64,000 nt of DNA, taken from the NCBI RefSeq assembly GCF_905147365.1, contig NC_056417.1, forward strand, positions 3,494,501 to 3,558,500, written 5' to 3'. Source of the DNA: Aricia agestis. Lineage: Eukaryota > Arthropoda > Insecta > Lepidoptera > Lycaenidae. The translations under genes were made by a program, and so were the position numbers. Positions within the stretch are counted from its first letter, which is position 1. Each line of letters opens with the position of its first letter. Shown one piece after another: positions 23,441-36,086 of this stretch. The notes beneath the pieces are model-generated. The model ran no database searches. It had not been told where the DNA came from and saw only the letters and a list, made by a program, of their open reading frames with translations.

Positions 23441-24954
23441 TGGATTTCATCTTATCCCGTACCATCGCAAATAGAGTATCCCAAGGGGACAAGGGAACAT
23501 TGTCTCAAGGAAATAGTAGCCTATGTAGTTCCTCGTCTTCTGTATTAGTTATTTGGCAAATTTTCTTTATCAGTCTAGTAGTTTCAGAGTCCATTGCATG
23601 CAAACATAATTTGATTTGTATAACACAAATCATTTATCTTTATAATATTAGTAAAGATTTGTATTAAAAGAAAATAATATTATAGTACCTAATAATATCA
23701 TAGTTAGCATAGGTATCATTTTTTTAAAGAAATAGACAACAAATAAATTAGTAGTTTAAAGGCTCCTTAAACTTTACATAAACCTATTCAAGGTTTTACA
23801 GAATTTTAGAAGTTGAATGTCTCTTTAACGGGAGTTATTTAGTTAACAATTTGCAGACTGATATCACTGAACACGGGTAGGTAAGTCGGTAAGTTATTCT
23901 ATTACAAACTTTTAAATATGGTAATGACATTAAAATGAACCGAACTTCTATCTAGACGACGCAGGTAAGGCTCCGACTACAATGGTTTTATGATATGGTA
24001 TTATTTATGTAGAACTATCATAGGAATTGATTTACAGGCGGATGGTGCACCTACGTCATTTGGTCGGGTAATATCAAATCAGATTATGATCAACATTGAC
24101 TTGACTTAGCCCGATAAAATTACATTTTATAATGAAAGAAACTATTATACTTATTGTAAACAGAAAGAAAATAGGGGTCATATTATTGCCATTAATAATT
24201 AGTTTAGGTTAGGTAATACCTAAAATGTTGATAATGTGCAAATAAAGAGTTGTCGATAAATAATATTATGATCAATGATGAAAAACTCAAAGCAGATATG
24301 TTACCACCGCGCGCGTTGTGAATATTCAAATACGGCCCAATTGGGCCGTCTGTTGTTTAGTCTGCATCGCGCGCAGTCACGAACGTGCCACGTCTTGTCT
24401 TACCTAAATAAATGGAAAATGACGTCGTGCGTGTTTCGAAAATGTACCAATTATGACTCGAAAGTAAACAAAACACATGGAATCTCCACATGTCTTGATT
24501 ACAATAAATACCTCGATTATTTACATTTTCAATTATTTTTTCGAACAATCTGGAAAAAATCGAATTCTCGTCATAACTCATAGCTCAGGCGAAGAAAAAG
24601 ACAGCGATACGAATTGATACGATTCGACGTTTAAAAATAGAACTGTCTCTATTATGTAAATGGTTTTTCGTATCTTTTGTTTCACTTATCTGTCAAATTT
24701 GTCAATGTTTGCAATTTTGAATTTGAAAATTGTTCGGAAGAGATTTAAGCCGGAAAATGGTATGGAGGTAACATGTCTGTATAAGTAGAATATCATTGAT
24801 TATGATAGATGTAAAGTGTGCCTCTGAATTTTAATGAGCCAGAGGTTCTAGATTGCTAAAATACTTGTCTGAGTAAAATAAATGCTAAGCAATGGATCTT
24901 AATCCTTCGATCGTGGATTCTTGGAAATCTATTGTTATTCTTTTATGTTTCGCT
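23441..24954. other. Non-coding stretch
   Basis: The open frames around 24275-24583 lack splice sites and codon bias. No gene or named repeat is supported. Confidence 0.4.
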
Positions 24955-25236
24955 CACCGGTGAGCTTATGGGGCTTGATGGGTAATAGATCCCGCTGTGT
25001 TTCGCCGAGTGAGTGAGTTTACCGGAGGCCCAATCCCCTACCCTTTTCCTTTCCCTACCCTCCCCTATTTCCTTCCGTACCCTCCCCTATTCACTTCCGT
25101 ACCCTCCCCTATTACCCCTTAAAAGGCCGGCAACGCACCTGCAGCTCTTCTGATGCTGCGAGTGTCCATGGGCGACGGAAGTTGCTTTCCATCAGGTGAC
25201 CCGTTTGCTCGTTTGCCCCCTTATTTCATAAAAAAA
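24955..25236 (+). mobile_element. Family Z copy, 5'-truncated
   Basis: Lacks the ACGTGGGAGAGCC start and enters at the GCTGTGTTTCGCCGAGTGAG segment (near 24992). It keeps the pyrimidine tract, the core and a CATAAAAAAAAA tail. 5' truncation is typical of target-primed reverse transcription. Confidence 0.8.
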
Positions 25237-25492
25237 AAATATTTTATACGTGATCAGCACCTTAAACCGAAATAGTTTTGATTAAGTATATACTTTTATT
25301 TAAAAGTTCAAGTAACTTTTGGGGTGATTGAACTCTTTCCAAACATTTGGGTGAGGGGAATTTAATATGAGGATAAAAGATAAAAGTTCCTCCAATACTT
25401 AACACCACGAAACTCTTAACTAGTTGCCAAGTACTACCTGACTTGTGTACTACTCTGACATATTAAATAACTTGAACCATGATTACTATTAC
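25237..25492. other. Non-coding spacer
   Basis: Nothing recognisable. Confidence 0.4.
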
Positions 25493-25671
25493 CTAACCAG
25501 CAGGCTTAGCATGGTCACCATAGAAACGGTTTTTTTCTACGGAAGAATCGACATACTGACAGATTTTATCGACAAAATGGCGGATTTCCATTGTCTAACT
25601 GTCACTTTGTATATTCTTCTGTAGAAAGAAACCGTTTCTATGGTGACCATGCTACGCCTGCAGTTAGGGAA
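25493..25671. mobile_element. Foldback MITE (CATGGTCACCATAGAAACGG ends)
   Basis: Long, nearly perfect terminal inverted repeats of about 40 bp run from CCTAACCAGCAGGC through ATGGTCACCATAGAAACGG. The arms are separated by about 90 bp that includes its own ATATTCTTC/GAAGAATCG pairing. The outer pair CTAAC...GTTAG is part of the inverted repeat, not a target duplication. Confidence 0.8.
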
Positions 25672-25842
25672 ACGATGTAACATGGCGAAGGATTTTTCTG
25701 GTTCGATTTCAACGTTGGAAAGATACTGTCCAACTGGCATGGTCAAAATGAAACAGGAGATGTCAATAAAACAATGTTAGGACTTAGGGGCATTCATAAT
25801 AATATTATTAATTAGGCATTTATCATTTTTATCTATACATCT

Positions 25843-26205
25843 ATACTTACATTCTATACATATAAATAAAATTGGAGTGTCTGTTTGTAATATTGAAAGA
25901 ACCGTTTTTTACTACATACATATTAATCTATATACGATACATACGCCAAAACAATGTTTTTTTTAATTTTCGTCTGTATGTCTGTCTGTCTGTTTGTTCC
26001 GGCTAATCTCTGAAACGGCTGGAGCTATTTTGCCAGGACTTTTTTTGGTAGATAGCTGATGTAGTAAGGTGTAACTTAGGCTACTTTTTAACTGACTTCC
26101 AAAAAAGAGGAGGTTATGTTTTACTTTTTTCATATTTGTTAGCGGACTATCCATCTTTGTTATCATACTATGATGACGCGGACGAAGTCGCGGGCAACAG
26201 CTGGT
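25843..26205 (+). repeat. Family B repeat
   Basis: Second copy, from TCTATACATTCTATACATAT to the GACGCGGACGAAGTCGCGGG segment. The middle diverges more than either end. Confidence 0.65.
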
Positions 26206-26231
26206 ATTTATTATATTCCACATCCTGAAAA

Positions 26232-26432
26232 TTTTGTGGTACACTTTACGGAAAAACTATCACGCCTATTGATTCATGCATTTCGATTAATTTACATATT
26301 AATTTCAATTAATTTACATAATAACATTACATATTAATTTTTATTAATGTGTAGAATGTAGATGTGTTATCATCAGTCAGTCAAGATGTGATGACTGATG
26401 ACGTACCCCCACAAAGCTCGGCTTTTAGCTAA
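26232..26432 (+). repeat. Family E repeat
   Basis: Second copy with a short AT-rich insertion (about 26283-26345) relative to the copy at 19958. It abuts the family B repeat. Confidence 0.6.
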
Positions 26433-27584
26433 GCTATTTATACATTGTAAATACTAGACGTATTTTAGAAAACAAACAATAATATGAAATATTTTAAATA
26501 GTTGTTAAAACATAGAAAAGTACAAAAGGTTCACAGAATTGTGAACTAAATACTTACAATTCACAAATTAAAGCAAATTTCTGCTGAAAGCTGAGAGAGC
26601 GAACTCGTGAAGGGAAACATAAAATTGACACAAAAAATTTCGTTTTACTTTTTCAACACGAAACGTCAACTTCGCAATTTTCATTTAGTAACTCTAGCTA
26701 AATTCATTTATTTTCTCTAAAGGCCACGTTGGGTCATGATAAATTTAAACTATGAATGCTACCACGATTGTGAAGCGTCTATAGACCGGCGTTCATTGAA
26801 AATCATAGACGAATGTGTCCACGCTAAAACTGAGTCATCGATTTGAAACACGTAATAACGTACCATGCTTTTGCGCAGCTAAAGAAGTTTTTCATCAATT
26901 AAAAAGATAATTTCTGTGTTATCCACGGCTCTATATCGCGGAGATATCGACGCTCAGAACAAAACTGAAACACTATATTAACGTGGCTAAAGAAGTTTAT
27001 CATCAAAACATGACAAGATGATTTTCAATCTTGTCCACTAGCCTTATATTATCACAGGAGCTGTCGGCACTTTGCATCAAAATTAAAACACTCCCGACGC
27101 GACAAAAGAAGTTTTTCATCGAAATACAACAAAATAATTTCCATGTCTTACTTGTCGACGGCACTTTTAGACTGCACGCGCTGTTCGTCTGTAAGGCCTC
27201 TTTGCCGTCGACTGCCGTTGGCTGCTGCCGATTGCCGTGGACACGTGTCGTCGACAAGTTTCGATCATCTGGAAGGCCGCTTAACGTTACGAGAATTAAG
27301 AACATTCAGGCAAAATAAAACAATTCTAACGAAACTAAAGAAGTTTTTGATGAAAATACTAGAGGTACGATATAATTTCCTTGTTGTCCACAGCCTTACG
27401 TTACGAGGGGTATCGACGCCTAGGAGAGGGGTATTTGCATAATTCCTGCTTGAATTTTAATGGCGCCGCAACGTGACACGTGGCGGACATTTTGTCGCGA
27501 TCATCGACTATCGAACATGAATAAATCGCTTTTTGTGAAAAGGTGCGTGGCCTTGATGAGGTGTGATTATGGAAACTTTTTTGC
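26433..27584. other. Non-coding stretch with an inverted repeat at about 27140-27265
   Basis: ACTTGTCGACGGCAC (27150) pairs with GTGTCGTCGACAAGT (ends 27260) around GC-rich sequence, a small foldback similar in style to 36325-36436. The overlapping 95-100-codon frames on both strands come from it. Several TAAAGAAGTTTTTCATC repeats occur between 26880 and 27370, spaced irregularly. Confidence 0.45.
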
Positions 27585-27755
27585 TTATATTATAAATGCG
27601 AAAGTGTGTCTGTCTGTCTGTTACTATGCTGAGAGATATGGAGATACTTCGAGTCCCTAGAAAGGTCATAGGATACTTCTTATCCCAGAAAAATATATGA
27701 TTCCCGAGCGATATACGTATTTTGGTGCAACGGAGTTGCGGGCGTCATCTAGTTA
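27585..27755 (-). repeat. Family A repeat, reverse copy
   Basis: Starts ATAAATGCGAAAGTGTGTCT and ends GGGCGTCATCTAGTTA, with an internal deletion around 27625. Confidence 0.75.
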
Positions 27756-28789
27756 AAGAAATATATGTGAAAAATGCTTAAGCATGGGCGGCAGGCATGT
27801 AGGTGATATTATCATGAAAAAAAGACAGATTAAGCAATTAAAATATAACCTGATGGTGGAAGCACCAAAACTCAAAAAAAACTACTTACAAATGCGTCCC
27901 GTCATCGAACAACAACGACACATTCGTGCCGAGTCTTTAGTCTAATGGGTTTTCTTAACATTGGGTCATTATGAATAACCAATAAACATCACATCGTGAT
28001 GGTAATCATAGACGAACACGTTTACTACACATTCGAAATTGCTTATACTGGCCAATAATGGCCGAGGTGGTCTCATTGCGTAGTTTTAATTGAAAAATGT
28101 AAAGAATTCCATTTTTATATTCCAACCATAGCAAAAGCTAGAAAAAACTTGAGAGGTGTCAAGGGACACGAATGGAACGAAGTTATTTCTTATGATCAAA
28201 AAACCTGTACATTAACACTCCCCTATAAACACTCAAAAAAATTATTGAAAAAAAACGCGATCTACTGACGCCCAGGAATACTAACAAAGGTTCGCTGTTT
28301 ATTTTCAAAAAACGCCATCTAGTTGAAGCACAGGAATGCTATCAACACCCTCTGCCCCTACCATGCAGGTACTAATAAAAAGTGTCGACTTTTTCAGTCT
28401 AGCCCAAGGCGCAACGCGCGATAACGAACTACGTTCCAATAATTAAAACATCAATAACTAAAGTGCTATTTATAATAGGCAACAACTATAAAATGAAATA
28501 ATGGCATTTATTATAGCTCTCAATGCAACTGGAAAACAGCCAGCAATAGTAAATACCTGGACTTTTGTGGAGCGAACAATAATTGCGTTTATTGGAGTGA
28601 TTTCAGAATTATTATTGGAAAATTTAATTAATGTTTGATTGTTTTGGGACTTAAATCGGATGTATTTTAAATTATAATCGGAAATAATATTTTAATATTA
28701 ACGAGGATATTTAAGTGTAATCCATGGGATAAGTACTAAAACTATAACAGTTCGAAGTTTAAATATTTTTTTTATTGTTTATCCATAAT
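27756..28789. other. Non-coding stretch
   Basis: A segment at about 28220-28360 shows two similar CGCGATCTACTGACGCCCAGG / ACGCCATCTAGTTGAAGCACA phrases, and 42130-42215 has a related phrase (CTAGATGACGTTTTTTGAG). It is probably an old repeat. No gene is supported. Confidence 0.4.
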
Positions 28790-28945
28790 AATATGTAAGT
28801 ATGTCTGGCTAACTCTACACGCCCAAACCACTGAACCGACTTTCCTGGGAATGGAGATACTTGGAGTCCCGGGAAAGGACATAGGATACTTTTTATCATG
28901 GAAAAATGTACGATTCTCGAGCGATAAACGATTTGCAGTAGTTTT
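28790..28945 (-). repeat. Family A repeat, truncated by a family Z copy
   Basis: The usual GCAACGGAGTTGCGGGCATC end is replaced at about 28945 by the A-rich tail (T-run on this strand) of the family Z copy. The Z element therefore inserted into this repeat or took its end. Confidence 0.7.
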
Positions 28946-29166
28946 TTTTTTTTATGAAAGAAGGGGGCTAACGAGCAAACGGGCCACCTGATGGAAAGCA
29001 ACTTCCGTCGCCCATGGACACTCGCATCATCAGAAGAGCTGCAGGTGCGTTGCCGGCCTTTTAGGACACAGCGCAAGCGTTGTTTCACGCCGGTTTTCTG
29101 TAAGAACGTGGTATTTCTCCGGTCGAGCCGGCCCATTCGTGCCGAAGCATGGCTCTTCCACGTATG
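28946..29166 (-). mobile_element. Family Z copy lacking the pyrimidine tract
   Basis: Reverse orientation. The conserved core is joined directly to the ACAGCGCAAGCGTTGTTTCA segment, so the C/T-rich minisatellite of the other copies was deleted. It ends at GGCTCTTCCACGTA. Confidence 0.8.
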
Positions 29167-29468
29167 TATTTATTTATTTGTTTTAATTTTGTACATAATT
29201 AAAATCTACTGCTGAAAAAGATATATAGAAAAAAAAGATATAGAGATAAAACGTGCCACAACTGAGTTAGAAAACAGTTCTGGCTCCTTCACGACTCAAG
29301 AAAAGTGTTCACAATTCTTACTCATCGTTTATCAAAGGGGAAAATATATTTGAATAACTTATCTTTTATTCCATCCGCGTCTTCGTATTGACAGCGGCTT
29401 TCACGGCTGCCTAAATTGGTTAGGTACAGATCTGAGTAAGAACAAAATGGAAAAAACTAACCGGTCCC

Positions 29469-29606
29469 CTAGACGAGCAATTTTATTGTCAATATCACAC
29501 TTCAATTTCATTAAACAGTTTATTTGACAATTAGATTGAAGGCGCGTGATGTTCAATATCAACTCTAGACTGTCAATAATATAACGCAATAAAATTGCTC
29601 GTCTAG
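29469..29606. mobile_element. Foldback MITE (CTAGACGAGCAATTTTATTG ends)
   Basis: Perfect 20-bp terminal inverted repeats begin at 29469 and end at 29606. The interior is AT-rich and weakly paired (TTGACAATTAG...). The element has no coding capacity. Confidence 0.8.
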
Positions 29607-30654
29607 GCGGCCGATAAGACTTACCTAGGAGGCAAATCTAGAAATGTATGTAATTTATTGGTAAAATAGATCTTACGGCCGTAATTAGAGATATTTAATG
29701 TTTGCTTAAGTGTAATGAACTGTTACACAGTAAATTAATGAAGCTTAAGTTTTAATCTTTATTAAGGTTGAGTTATCATTAAAATATGTCTCTAATTGCG
29801 GCCCTTACTTTATGTTTTCTAGATAAAGTAAAGCTTATAATAATTTGAATGTGAAACATCTTTAGGCACGTTAAGAGGGTTTTAGAAGCTTCACTTTTTC
29901 CACTTTGTTTTTTATGTAAATAGTTGTAAATTTTATAGTACAAAATAACAATATTATAGGTTTACAGAAGATAACATGGGAAAACCCCAAGTAGAGCTTA
30001 TTAATTATACTTACCTATCTAAACAAACGACCAAACATTTGTACAATGTATTCATGCCTTTGGCAAAAAGTACCGTACAAAAATAGAAACAAGGAAACAA
30101 GATTACATTATCCTGAAAAATATGCGAATATTGGGAACGACTATAAATTCTGTTAAGGAGGAGGTAGCTCTAAGAGTTTATTCCAAGTATCTCCTAAACC
30201 TCGTACTCGTAGACGTATAATAATGCACGTCGAAATAAAAAGATGGCGTTGCTATTTCTTGTTTTTTTTTTCTGTAAAAAATACTTTTTCAAATCTTTGT
30301 CCATGTTTTATAGGTTATGTTCCGAACTATAACCCAGTTTACTGGCTAATTTAAGTGTTCATAACTTTTAGAATCGACGCCATAAAAGGTTAATTATTCG
30401 TCCTAATAATATATGCGCCAGCTGTGTATTGATGTAATTACTTTGTTAGTGTGTGTATTAAACGTCATACTTTTCTTGTCAGTGTGACACCGATGCAATA
30501 TGGCGTCGAATATACTGAATTTTGTTTCGGAACCTTCGCAAAAAAATAGCTTTCATACTGCGATCTCTGTTTTTCAAAACCCCGCAAACGATAGAACACA
30601 GATTTTATTAGCTGTTCGCATAGTTGTTTTTACAAAATAACCTCAAAATAAAAT
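29607..30654. other. Non-coding stretch
   Basis: AT-rich with no gene, RNA or recognised repeat. Confidence 0.45.
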
Positions 30655-30892
30655 CTATATTTATCAAACTCAAAGGTGACTGACTGATGGACATAGTGAT
30701 CTATCAACGCACAGCCTAAACCACTGGACGGATCGGGCTGAAATTTGGCATGCAGGTAGATGTTATAACGTAGGCATCCGCTAAGAAAGGATTTTGATAA
30801 ATTCCAACCCCAAGGGGTTCAAATAGGGGATGAAAGTTTGTATATAATAATACTTCTTAACGCGAGCGAAGCCGCGGGCAAAAGCTCGTCGT
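30655..30892 (-). repeat. Family C repeat, reverse copy
   Basis: Reads from TTATCAAACTCAAAGGTGAC to AACGCGAGCGAAGCCGCGGG, the exact reverse layout of the copies at 6585 and 11695. Confidence 0.8.
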
Positions 30893-31063
30893 ATATAAAA
30901 TGCTTGCGACGTTTGCATATTTTCACACAACGAAATATTTTTATTACTTCCTTTTTCCGGAAAATGTAGAATGCTTTTCCGTACGCAAATCCTACACCTG
31001 TGTGTCGTAGGATTTGCGGAAAATCGCATATGCCACGGAAATCATACTTTTCGTAACATTAAA

Positions 31064-31470
31064 TAATCGGCCAAGTGCGAGTTGGACTCGCGCACGAAGG
31101 GTTCCGTACCATTATAGAGCAATATAGGTAAAAAATATGTTTTTTGTGTGAGAGCCCCCTTTAATTATTTATTTTATTAAATTTTTTTTATTTATTATTA
31201 AAGAACAAATGTAATTAAGAATATTGTGAGTATTTCAAGTGCCTACCTGCTACCATTATTGGTTACGAGCAAAAAAGGCCAAAAAAATCACGTTTGTTGT
31301 ATGGGAGCCCCACTTAATTATTTATTTTATTTTGTTTTTAGTATTTTTTGTTATAGCGGCAACAGATATAACACAATCTGTGAAATTTTCAGAAGTCTAG
31401 CTATAGCGGTTCTTGAGATACAGCCTAGAGACAGACAGACAAAAGGACTCAATATAATTTTAATATAGAT
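31064..31470 (-). repeat. Family D repeat, reverse copy
   Basis: Starts CGGCCAAGTGCGAGTTGGAC and carries GGGAGCCCCACTTAATTATT and TTCTTGAGATACAGCC, ending in the ACAGACAGACA run near 31440. It contains an internal repeat of its TTAATTATTTATTTTAT segment (31164 and 31315). Confidence 0.75.
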
Positions 31471-32742
31471 CTAGCAATGTTTAAACATTAAATTGAAACA
31501 TATTTTACTTTGTATAAGGGTTTGCCTTTGAGCTAAAACCCTACCGATTGTCACACACAAACGTTGAATAGATACCGTATCAAAGGAAACCTTATACTTT
31601 TGCACTTTGCAATAATTTTATTTGAATATGCGATACAGAGCTCGAATTTGTATTGAAATAAACGTAGTTTTCAACTTTGTTTGAAATTTTATCTCATGAG
31701 AACCGTACATTTTGTTCAGCTACAAAAATTCTATATCCTTTCTCGTAACTCATGAGTTCAACTTAGTATGAAATAAATTACTTTCTATCGTCGGAATCAT
31801 ATATTTTGCCGAGATAAGAATTTTCCTTTGTTCTTTCTCGAAACTTAAAGTACCTATTACCGTACTAAATTTTATCCAAACTTCACCAGTTTACATGTGA
31901 GAGGTAACCTATATTATAAAGACACATTTTTGCATATTACATATTACTCTTCCCAAACCTCAACAATCTTGCTTAGCTTTTTTTTTTTTTAAAGAAGGCA
32001 GGTCACTGTAGCCCTGACGTCACTGCGACCCATGAGGATCTATTGTGACTATACTTGCTTAGCTTGCTCTGCAGTGTTTAAAATTAAAAATTTTACGAAC
32101 GCCATTTTGGCAAAAACCAAACTAGGTTATGACTAAAATTAAATAATTTATTGTTTAATAGATGACCCAGTAAACTTCGTATTACTTTCCTCCTAAATAA
32201 ACCTTCCCTGGACTTTCACATATATTTCAAGACTAAAACTAGCCAAATTGGTTCAGCCGTTCTCAAGTTTCTAGAGTAACTAGATAAATTCAAGTCGTAT
32301 TAATCTCAAACACACTTAGTTAACGAAACAAATGTGTATTTTAACATATTTTTAAAACCTTTTCTGAGAGCACTCCCTCGAGTACAAAATTCCGTGGATC
32401 TCTTACAAGCATTAAGTGCGCGATTCCTACAGCCTTCGAGATTTTCCACATTTTCTTTACAAAAAGAAAACACGTTTTAAACTACTTGTAATATAAAACT
32501 AACGAAGCTTCCAATATTTTATACGCAGGAATTATTTTTAATGAGTTTAGACAGAAAATAATGATTTTGATGAATATTTTACATAAGTAATAATATTTTC
32601 AGGCTCATAAAATATATGATTATTATTGTGTTGATCGATATTGAATTAATTAGATCTTGTCTGCTTTCTCGTAGGCTCATAATAATCCCGCAACTACTGT
32701 ACATTTTAATGTGAGGAAAAGTAGCTTATATATTATTATAAC
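31471..32742. other. Non-coding stretch with degraded repeats
   Basis: The phrases at about 31690-31915 (GAACCGTACATTTTGTTC, AAACTTAAAGTACC) and 32150-32290 (GGTTCAGCCGTTCTCAAGTT) are worn copies of A-like repeats. No gene. Confidence 0.4.
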
Positions 32743-33060
32743 AAGCTGTCCCGGCAAATGTTGTTTTGCCATATAAAGTATTTCTCCCATATTATTTTAT
32801 TGAAGAGACTAAATAAGTATAGCACCATGACAACGTCCATCGCTATCCCGTCGCACAAACAATGGTCGCCGTCAGTCTCGAGTTGTAATAATTTGCTATT
32901 ATTTATTCAACAAATGCGCTTATCAATATAAAAAGTAGCCAGTAGCCGATTCTCAGATCTACTGAATATGCATAATATAAAATTTGGTTAAAATCAGTAA
33001 AGCCGTTTCGAAGGAGTACGGTAACTAACATTGTGACACGAGAATTTTATATATAAGATT
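32743..33060 (+). repeat. Family F repeat (AACAAGCTGTCCCGGC start)
   Basis: Runs from AACAAGCTGTCCCGGCAAAT to TATATATAAGATTATAAT. The start and end match a common lepidopteran retroelement tail in my memory. One copy only in this window. Confidence 0.5.
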
Positions 33061-34433
33061 ATAATAGTTTGTGTTAAATTTTAACATCATCGGCCTAGTA
33101 ATTTTAAGCCGATCAACAAACTCACGTTTAAATAAATAAGTGTTATCTGAAATATTCCTATTTTCGTATATAATGATATACAAAAGTGAAATAAAAAATA
33201 ATTTCGTGTTCTCAAAACGAAAAACCAACAAAATAAAACCAGTGTAAATGGTAATGATAGTCAGATACCTTAAATGCTGGTCGGATAATTGCTGTTTTAT
33301 GTTAATACAGTGAAGCCTAGCGCGACATAAATAACGTTACAAACTTTTTCAGCACGCGACCGACTACTTAGAACCATCAATTGTGAGTCCAAATTCATTA
33401 CAAGTTGAACATGTAAAACTATTTCAATACTTCATTTAAGTTAGTTTGAAAGTATTTGTAAGTTTAGAGGCTTTGTGAAATTTCACAAAACCTCTTAACT
33501 CTCAATTGAAAACATGAGTGGATGAAGTGGGTAATTTGAAAACTCCGGTTTTCTTGCATAAATGGAGGCTTTAGGACCGGGAAAATTATTTGGGATAAAA
33601 AAAATGTGAATTCTATGTATAGATGAACCAGATGATGGAGCAAGTAAGTTACAAGGTTTGTTCAAACTATAAGGAAAATAATGAGTTATAGTCCTAAAGT
33701 TATAAAACGTTCGTCATTCACTTACGTCTTCAATTAAAAATGGCAGCGCTTTCAAAAGTTGTAGCTGGTATCCGATTTTGACTTTATTTAGGGTACGTTT
33801 TGAAATTTACCTTAGTGTACCGACCAGCCAGTATAGACGTCACACTATTGAATGTTGATTCGATCCTATCCATTTGCATTGACTTAAATCACATTATTCT
33901 TAAAGTGAGCTTAAGAATTTAATGTCATTGTTGCAGCTCCGCGACCGATACATAAATGTTTTTTTAGAAAATGTCATCAGATACCAGATGAATACAATAA
34001 TTCGTTATAAATAAAGACAAAATTTTTTTTGGGTTCTTTTTCGATCCTATTTTTTCTTTAAGCATCCAGATTTACTGTAGTAAAAACATAATAATACCAC
34101 TAACATATTTTACTGTACCTACTGTTAAACTATTTTCAAATTTAGGCTTTTTTATTTATCACTTTCAATTTTTTTGGAGCTCTTAGTAGAACGTAACTAG
34201 AATGTAACAGCTAAATAGCCAAATCCTTTCATCTAGCTAAGTAGAGACAGTAACAATGATTTATGTGTCTCTGACTCTAGAAGCGCAAGAATTCAGCCAT
34301 AAGTTGTTTTAGTTTATTTATGAATTCAGGGAACCAATTCTCATGATTCAAACGTTTCCTTCGCTCTAAGTTACGAGTGAAACAATATTGTGTTACGAGT
34401 TAAAGTTACGAGTGGATCTGTTTACACGTAATG
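33061..34433. other. Non-coding stretch
   Basis: AT-rich intron sequence. A palindromic TTTGTGAAATTTCACAAAAC lies near 33472. No exon is supported. Confidence 0.45.
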
Positions 34434-34575
34434 CGGGGTTTACACGGGTCACTATAGCCGCACGGCGAGAATCGACTGTCTATGGCAATACGCCGCAAAC
34501 CGAATTGCCATTTAGACAGTCGGTTTTCGCCGTGCGGCGTAAATCGTGCGGCTATGGTCACCCGTGTAAAAGGGC
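34434..34575. mobile_element. Foldback MITE (TTTACACGGGTCAC ends)
   Basis: Left GGGGTTTACACGGGTCACTA and the reversed right TTTTACACGGGTGACCATAG extend inward through GCCGCACGGCG and GACTGTCTA arms. The outermost bases (GCGGGG versus GGGCCC) are imperfect. No coding capacity. Confidence 0.75.
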
Positions 34576-35143
34576 CCTAAATGAAAACGAAGGAGCAACG
34601 CAATCGAGGTATAAGAATTAAGCCCCTCGTACTTAAGTAGGTAGGCGTTTACGTCGTTAGTACATCGTAAAATGAAGTGAACTAAAGCATTTTAGTTAAT
34701 TTTGGTACGTTGATATTATATTATGGAGATGCGTTACAGCAATTAGTAAATTGAGGTTAAGTAGAGTTCTTCATGATTATAATAAAACTTATAATACTAC
34801 GATCTTGCAGAATAAGGAGCTATCATATTTGCGTTGCACCATAATATATACCGCCACTTTTAAAATTGTAAACTAAGATTATGGTAATAAAGATTTGTAT
34901 TTGTATTAAATTCAGCATTAAAATGCGACTCGAATGGAGAAATAGAACACAGAGAGAGCGGGTTTTTACATGATGTGACACGTGATGTGTCACAGTGCTC
35001 ATAAAGGGCACTGGATTATAATAAAAAACCAATAGTATTTACGAAATTTGTTGTTAATATACACGCATATTAGTATGCGCCCTTACGCCACTTACGCGTA
35101 AGGCCGCATTCAGACATGCGCGTCTTCTGCACGGGCGGAGATT
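34576..35143. other. Non-coding spacer
   Basis: Contains a short palindromic GTGACACGTGATGTGTCACA segment (34974-34993). Nothing else recognised. Confidence 0.4.
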
Positions 35144-35299
35144 CAGTAGGTCTACTACGAAACCGTTTTGAGACTCAAACAATCGGACGAGAATGCCGCG
35201 TCCTGCTCTAACAACTTCATTTCTCGTTTGTTAGAGCAGGACGCGGCATTCTCGTTCGATTATTTGAGTCTCAAAACGGTTTCATGGTAGGCCTCCTGC
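35144..35299. mobile_element. Foldback MITE (GAAACCGTTTTGAGACTCAA stem)
   Basis: Arms of about 70 bp, including CCGTTTTGAGACTCAAAC and GAGAATGCCGCGTCCTGCTC, fold almost perfectly around an ACTTCATTTC loop. It lies 125 bp from exon 2 on its downstream (intron) side. A second copy is at 46787-46942. Confidence 0.85.
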
Positions 35300-35424
35300 A
35301 CGCACGCGAGTTTTAGTCGCGTCGCGTAACGTCGAATACCTAAGTCTTGAAAAATTTTGTTGAAAGCGTATTTTAGAGTATTTTTTTACCTAAACGCTAG
35401 TACTATATTATACATTATAAATAC

Positions 35425-35555
35425 CTGTGGTGCGATGCGGGTCGATCTGCGCGTGCAGTATGGAGAAGCCCGGCGCGACGATGGCGGGCAGCGTGCGCGA
35501 GCGCAGCAGCGGCGGCGGCGCGCGGCGACACACCGCCTCCGCAGCCGCCGCCGCA
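35425..35555 (-). CDS. Host gene exon 2 (internal exon of an unidentified protein)
   Basis: A 131-bp, very GC-rich exon. On the minus strand the acceptor CTTTGTATTTACAG precedes it and the donor CAG|GTATTT follows. All three frames are open, but only the one entered with one base has strongly G/C-biased third positions and a natural composition: AAAAAEAVCRRAPPPLL, then RSRTLPAIVAPGFSILHAQ and IDPHRTT. That phase matches the two bases (CA) left by exon 1, making a His codon, and the trailing G joins exon 3. The Ala/Pro-rich start looks like a flexible linker. I do not recognise the family. Confidence 0.7.
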
Positions 35556-35635
35556 CTGTAAATACAAAGAGGTTACTTTTGCAACTAATTCCCTCTTATT
35601 GGCAGAATAGAAAGTCCTATTATTGACATTCATAC

Positions 35636-36086
35636 ACCAAGAGCTAGAGAAATGAAAAAAAAGTACGTGTGATAGCTGTCTCCCTTACTTCAAGCCTATA
35701 CCGCAGAACGCGATAGAGACAACTGCAGAAAATCAACGATTCGTTGTCCCCTGATTCCTTCTCCAAAACTTAACCGATTTAAGTACTTTTTTCATTAAAG
35801 ATTAAAGAAAGGCTTGAGCTGTGTTCCTATGTTTTTTTTTTGTATAATCTAGCCAAATCTATTTTCTGGATGTTTGAACACAGCGGAAAATCTGGCCATT
35901 TTTTTGGGTTTTTGAACGTTCATATCATATTTAATAATTAAATTATAAAAAAAAAGAAAACATAGAGACATTGTATTAGTGGCCGTAGATATTCAGGAAA
36001 ACAATTATAACTCTACTAGCATTATCCAGGGAGGAAACCGGGGACAACGTTTGTATGGAAAAAAGGGCTGTGTGGACTCCTCTTAA
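35636..36086 (+). mobile_element. TTAA-flanked non-autonomous element, older copy
   Basis: Aligns with 57458-57851 (GCTAGAGAAATGAAAAAAAA, GATGTTTGAACACAGCGG, TAGCATTATCCAGGGAGGA). The right end GTGGACTCCTCTTAA is intact with its TTAA at 36083-36086. The left end has drifted (CATACACC instead of GGATACACC). It carries an additional AT-rich stretch (about 35770-35845) missing from the 57-kb copy. Confidence 0.7.

Larger units (their letters stand above)
10560..35424 (-). other. Intron of the host gene, about 24.9 kb, transposon-rich
   Basis: Bounded by the exon 2 donor (CAG|GTATTT, 35424 downward) and the exon 3 acceptor (10560-10561). It contains most of the repeats listed below. No further minus-strand exon with good splice sites and GC-biased third positions was found. 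Exon 2 to exon 3 is phase-compatible without an extra exon, but a small alternative exon cannot be excluded. Confidence 0.6.

Noticed and set aside
35415..35633. Cys/Gly-rich and His-rich frame over exon 2
   Set aside because: It has poorer third-position GC and the wrong phase for exons 1 and 3; a shadow frame of the real exon.
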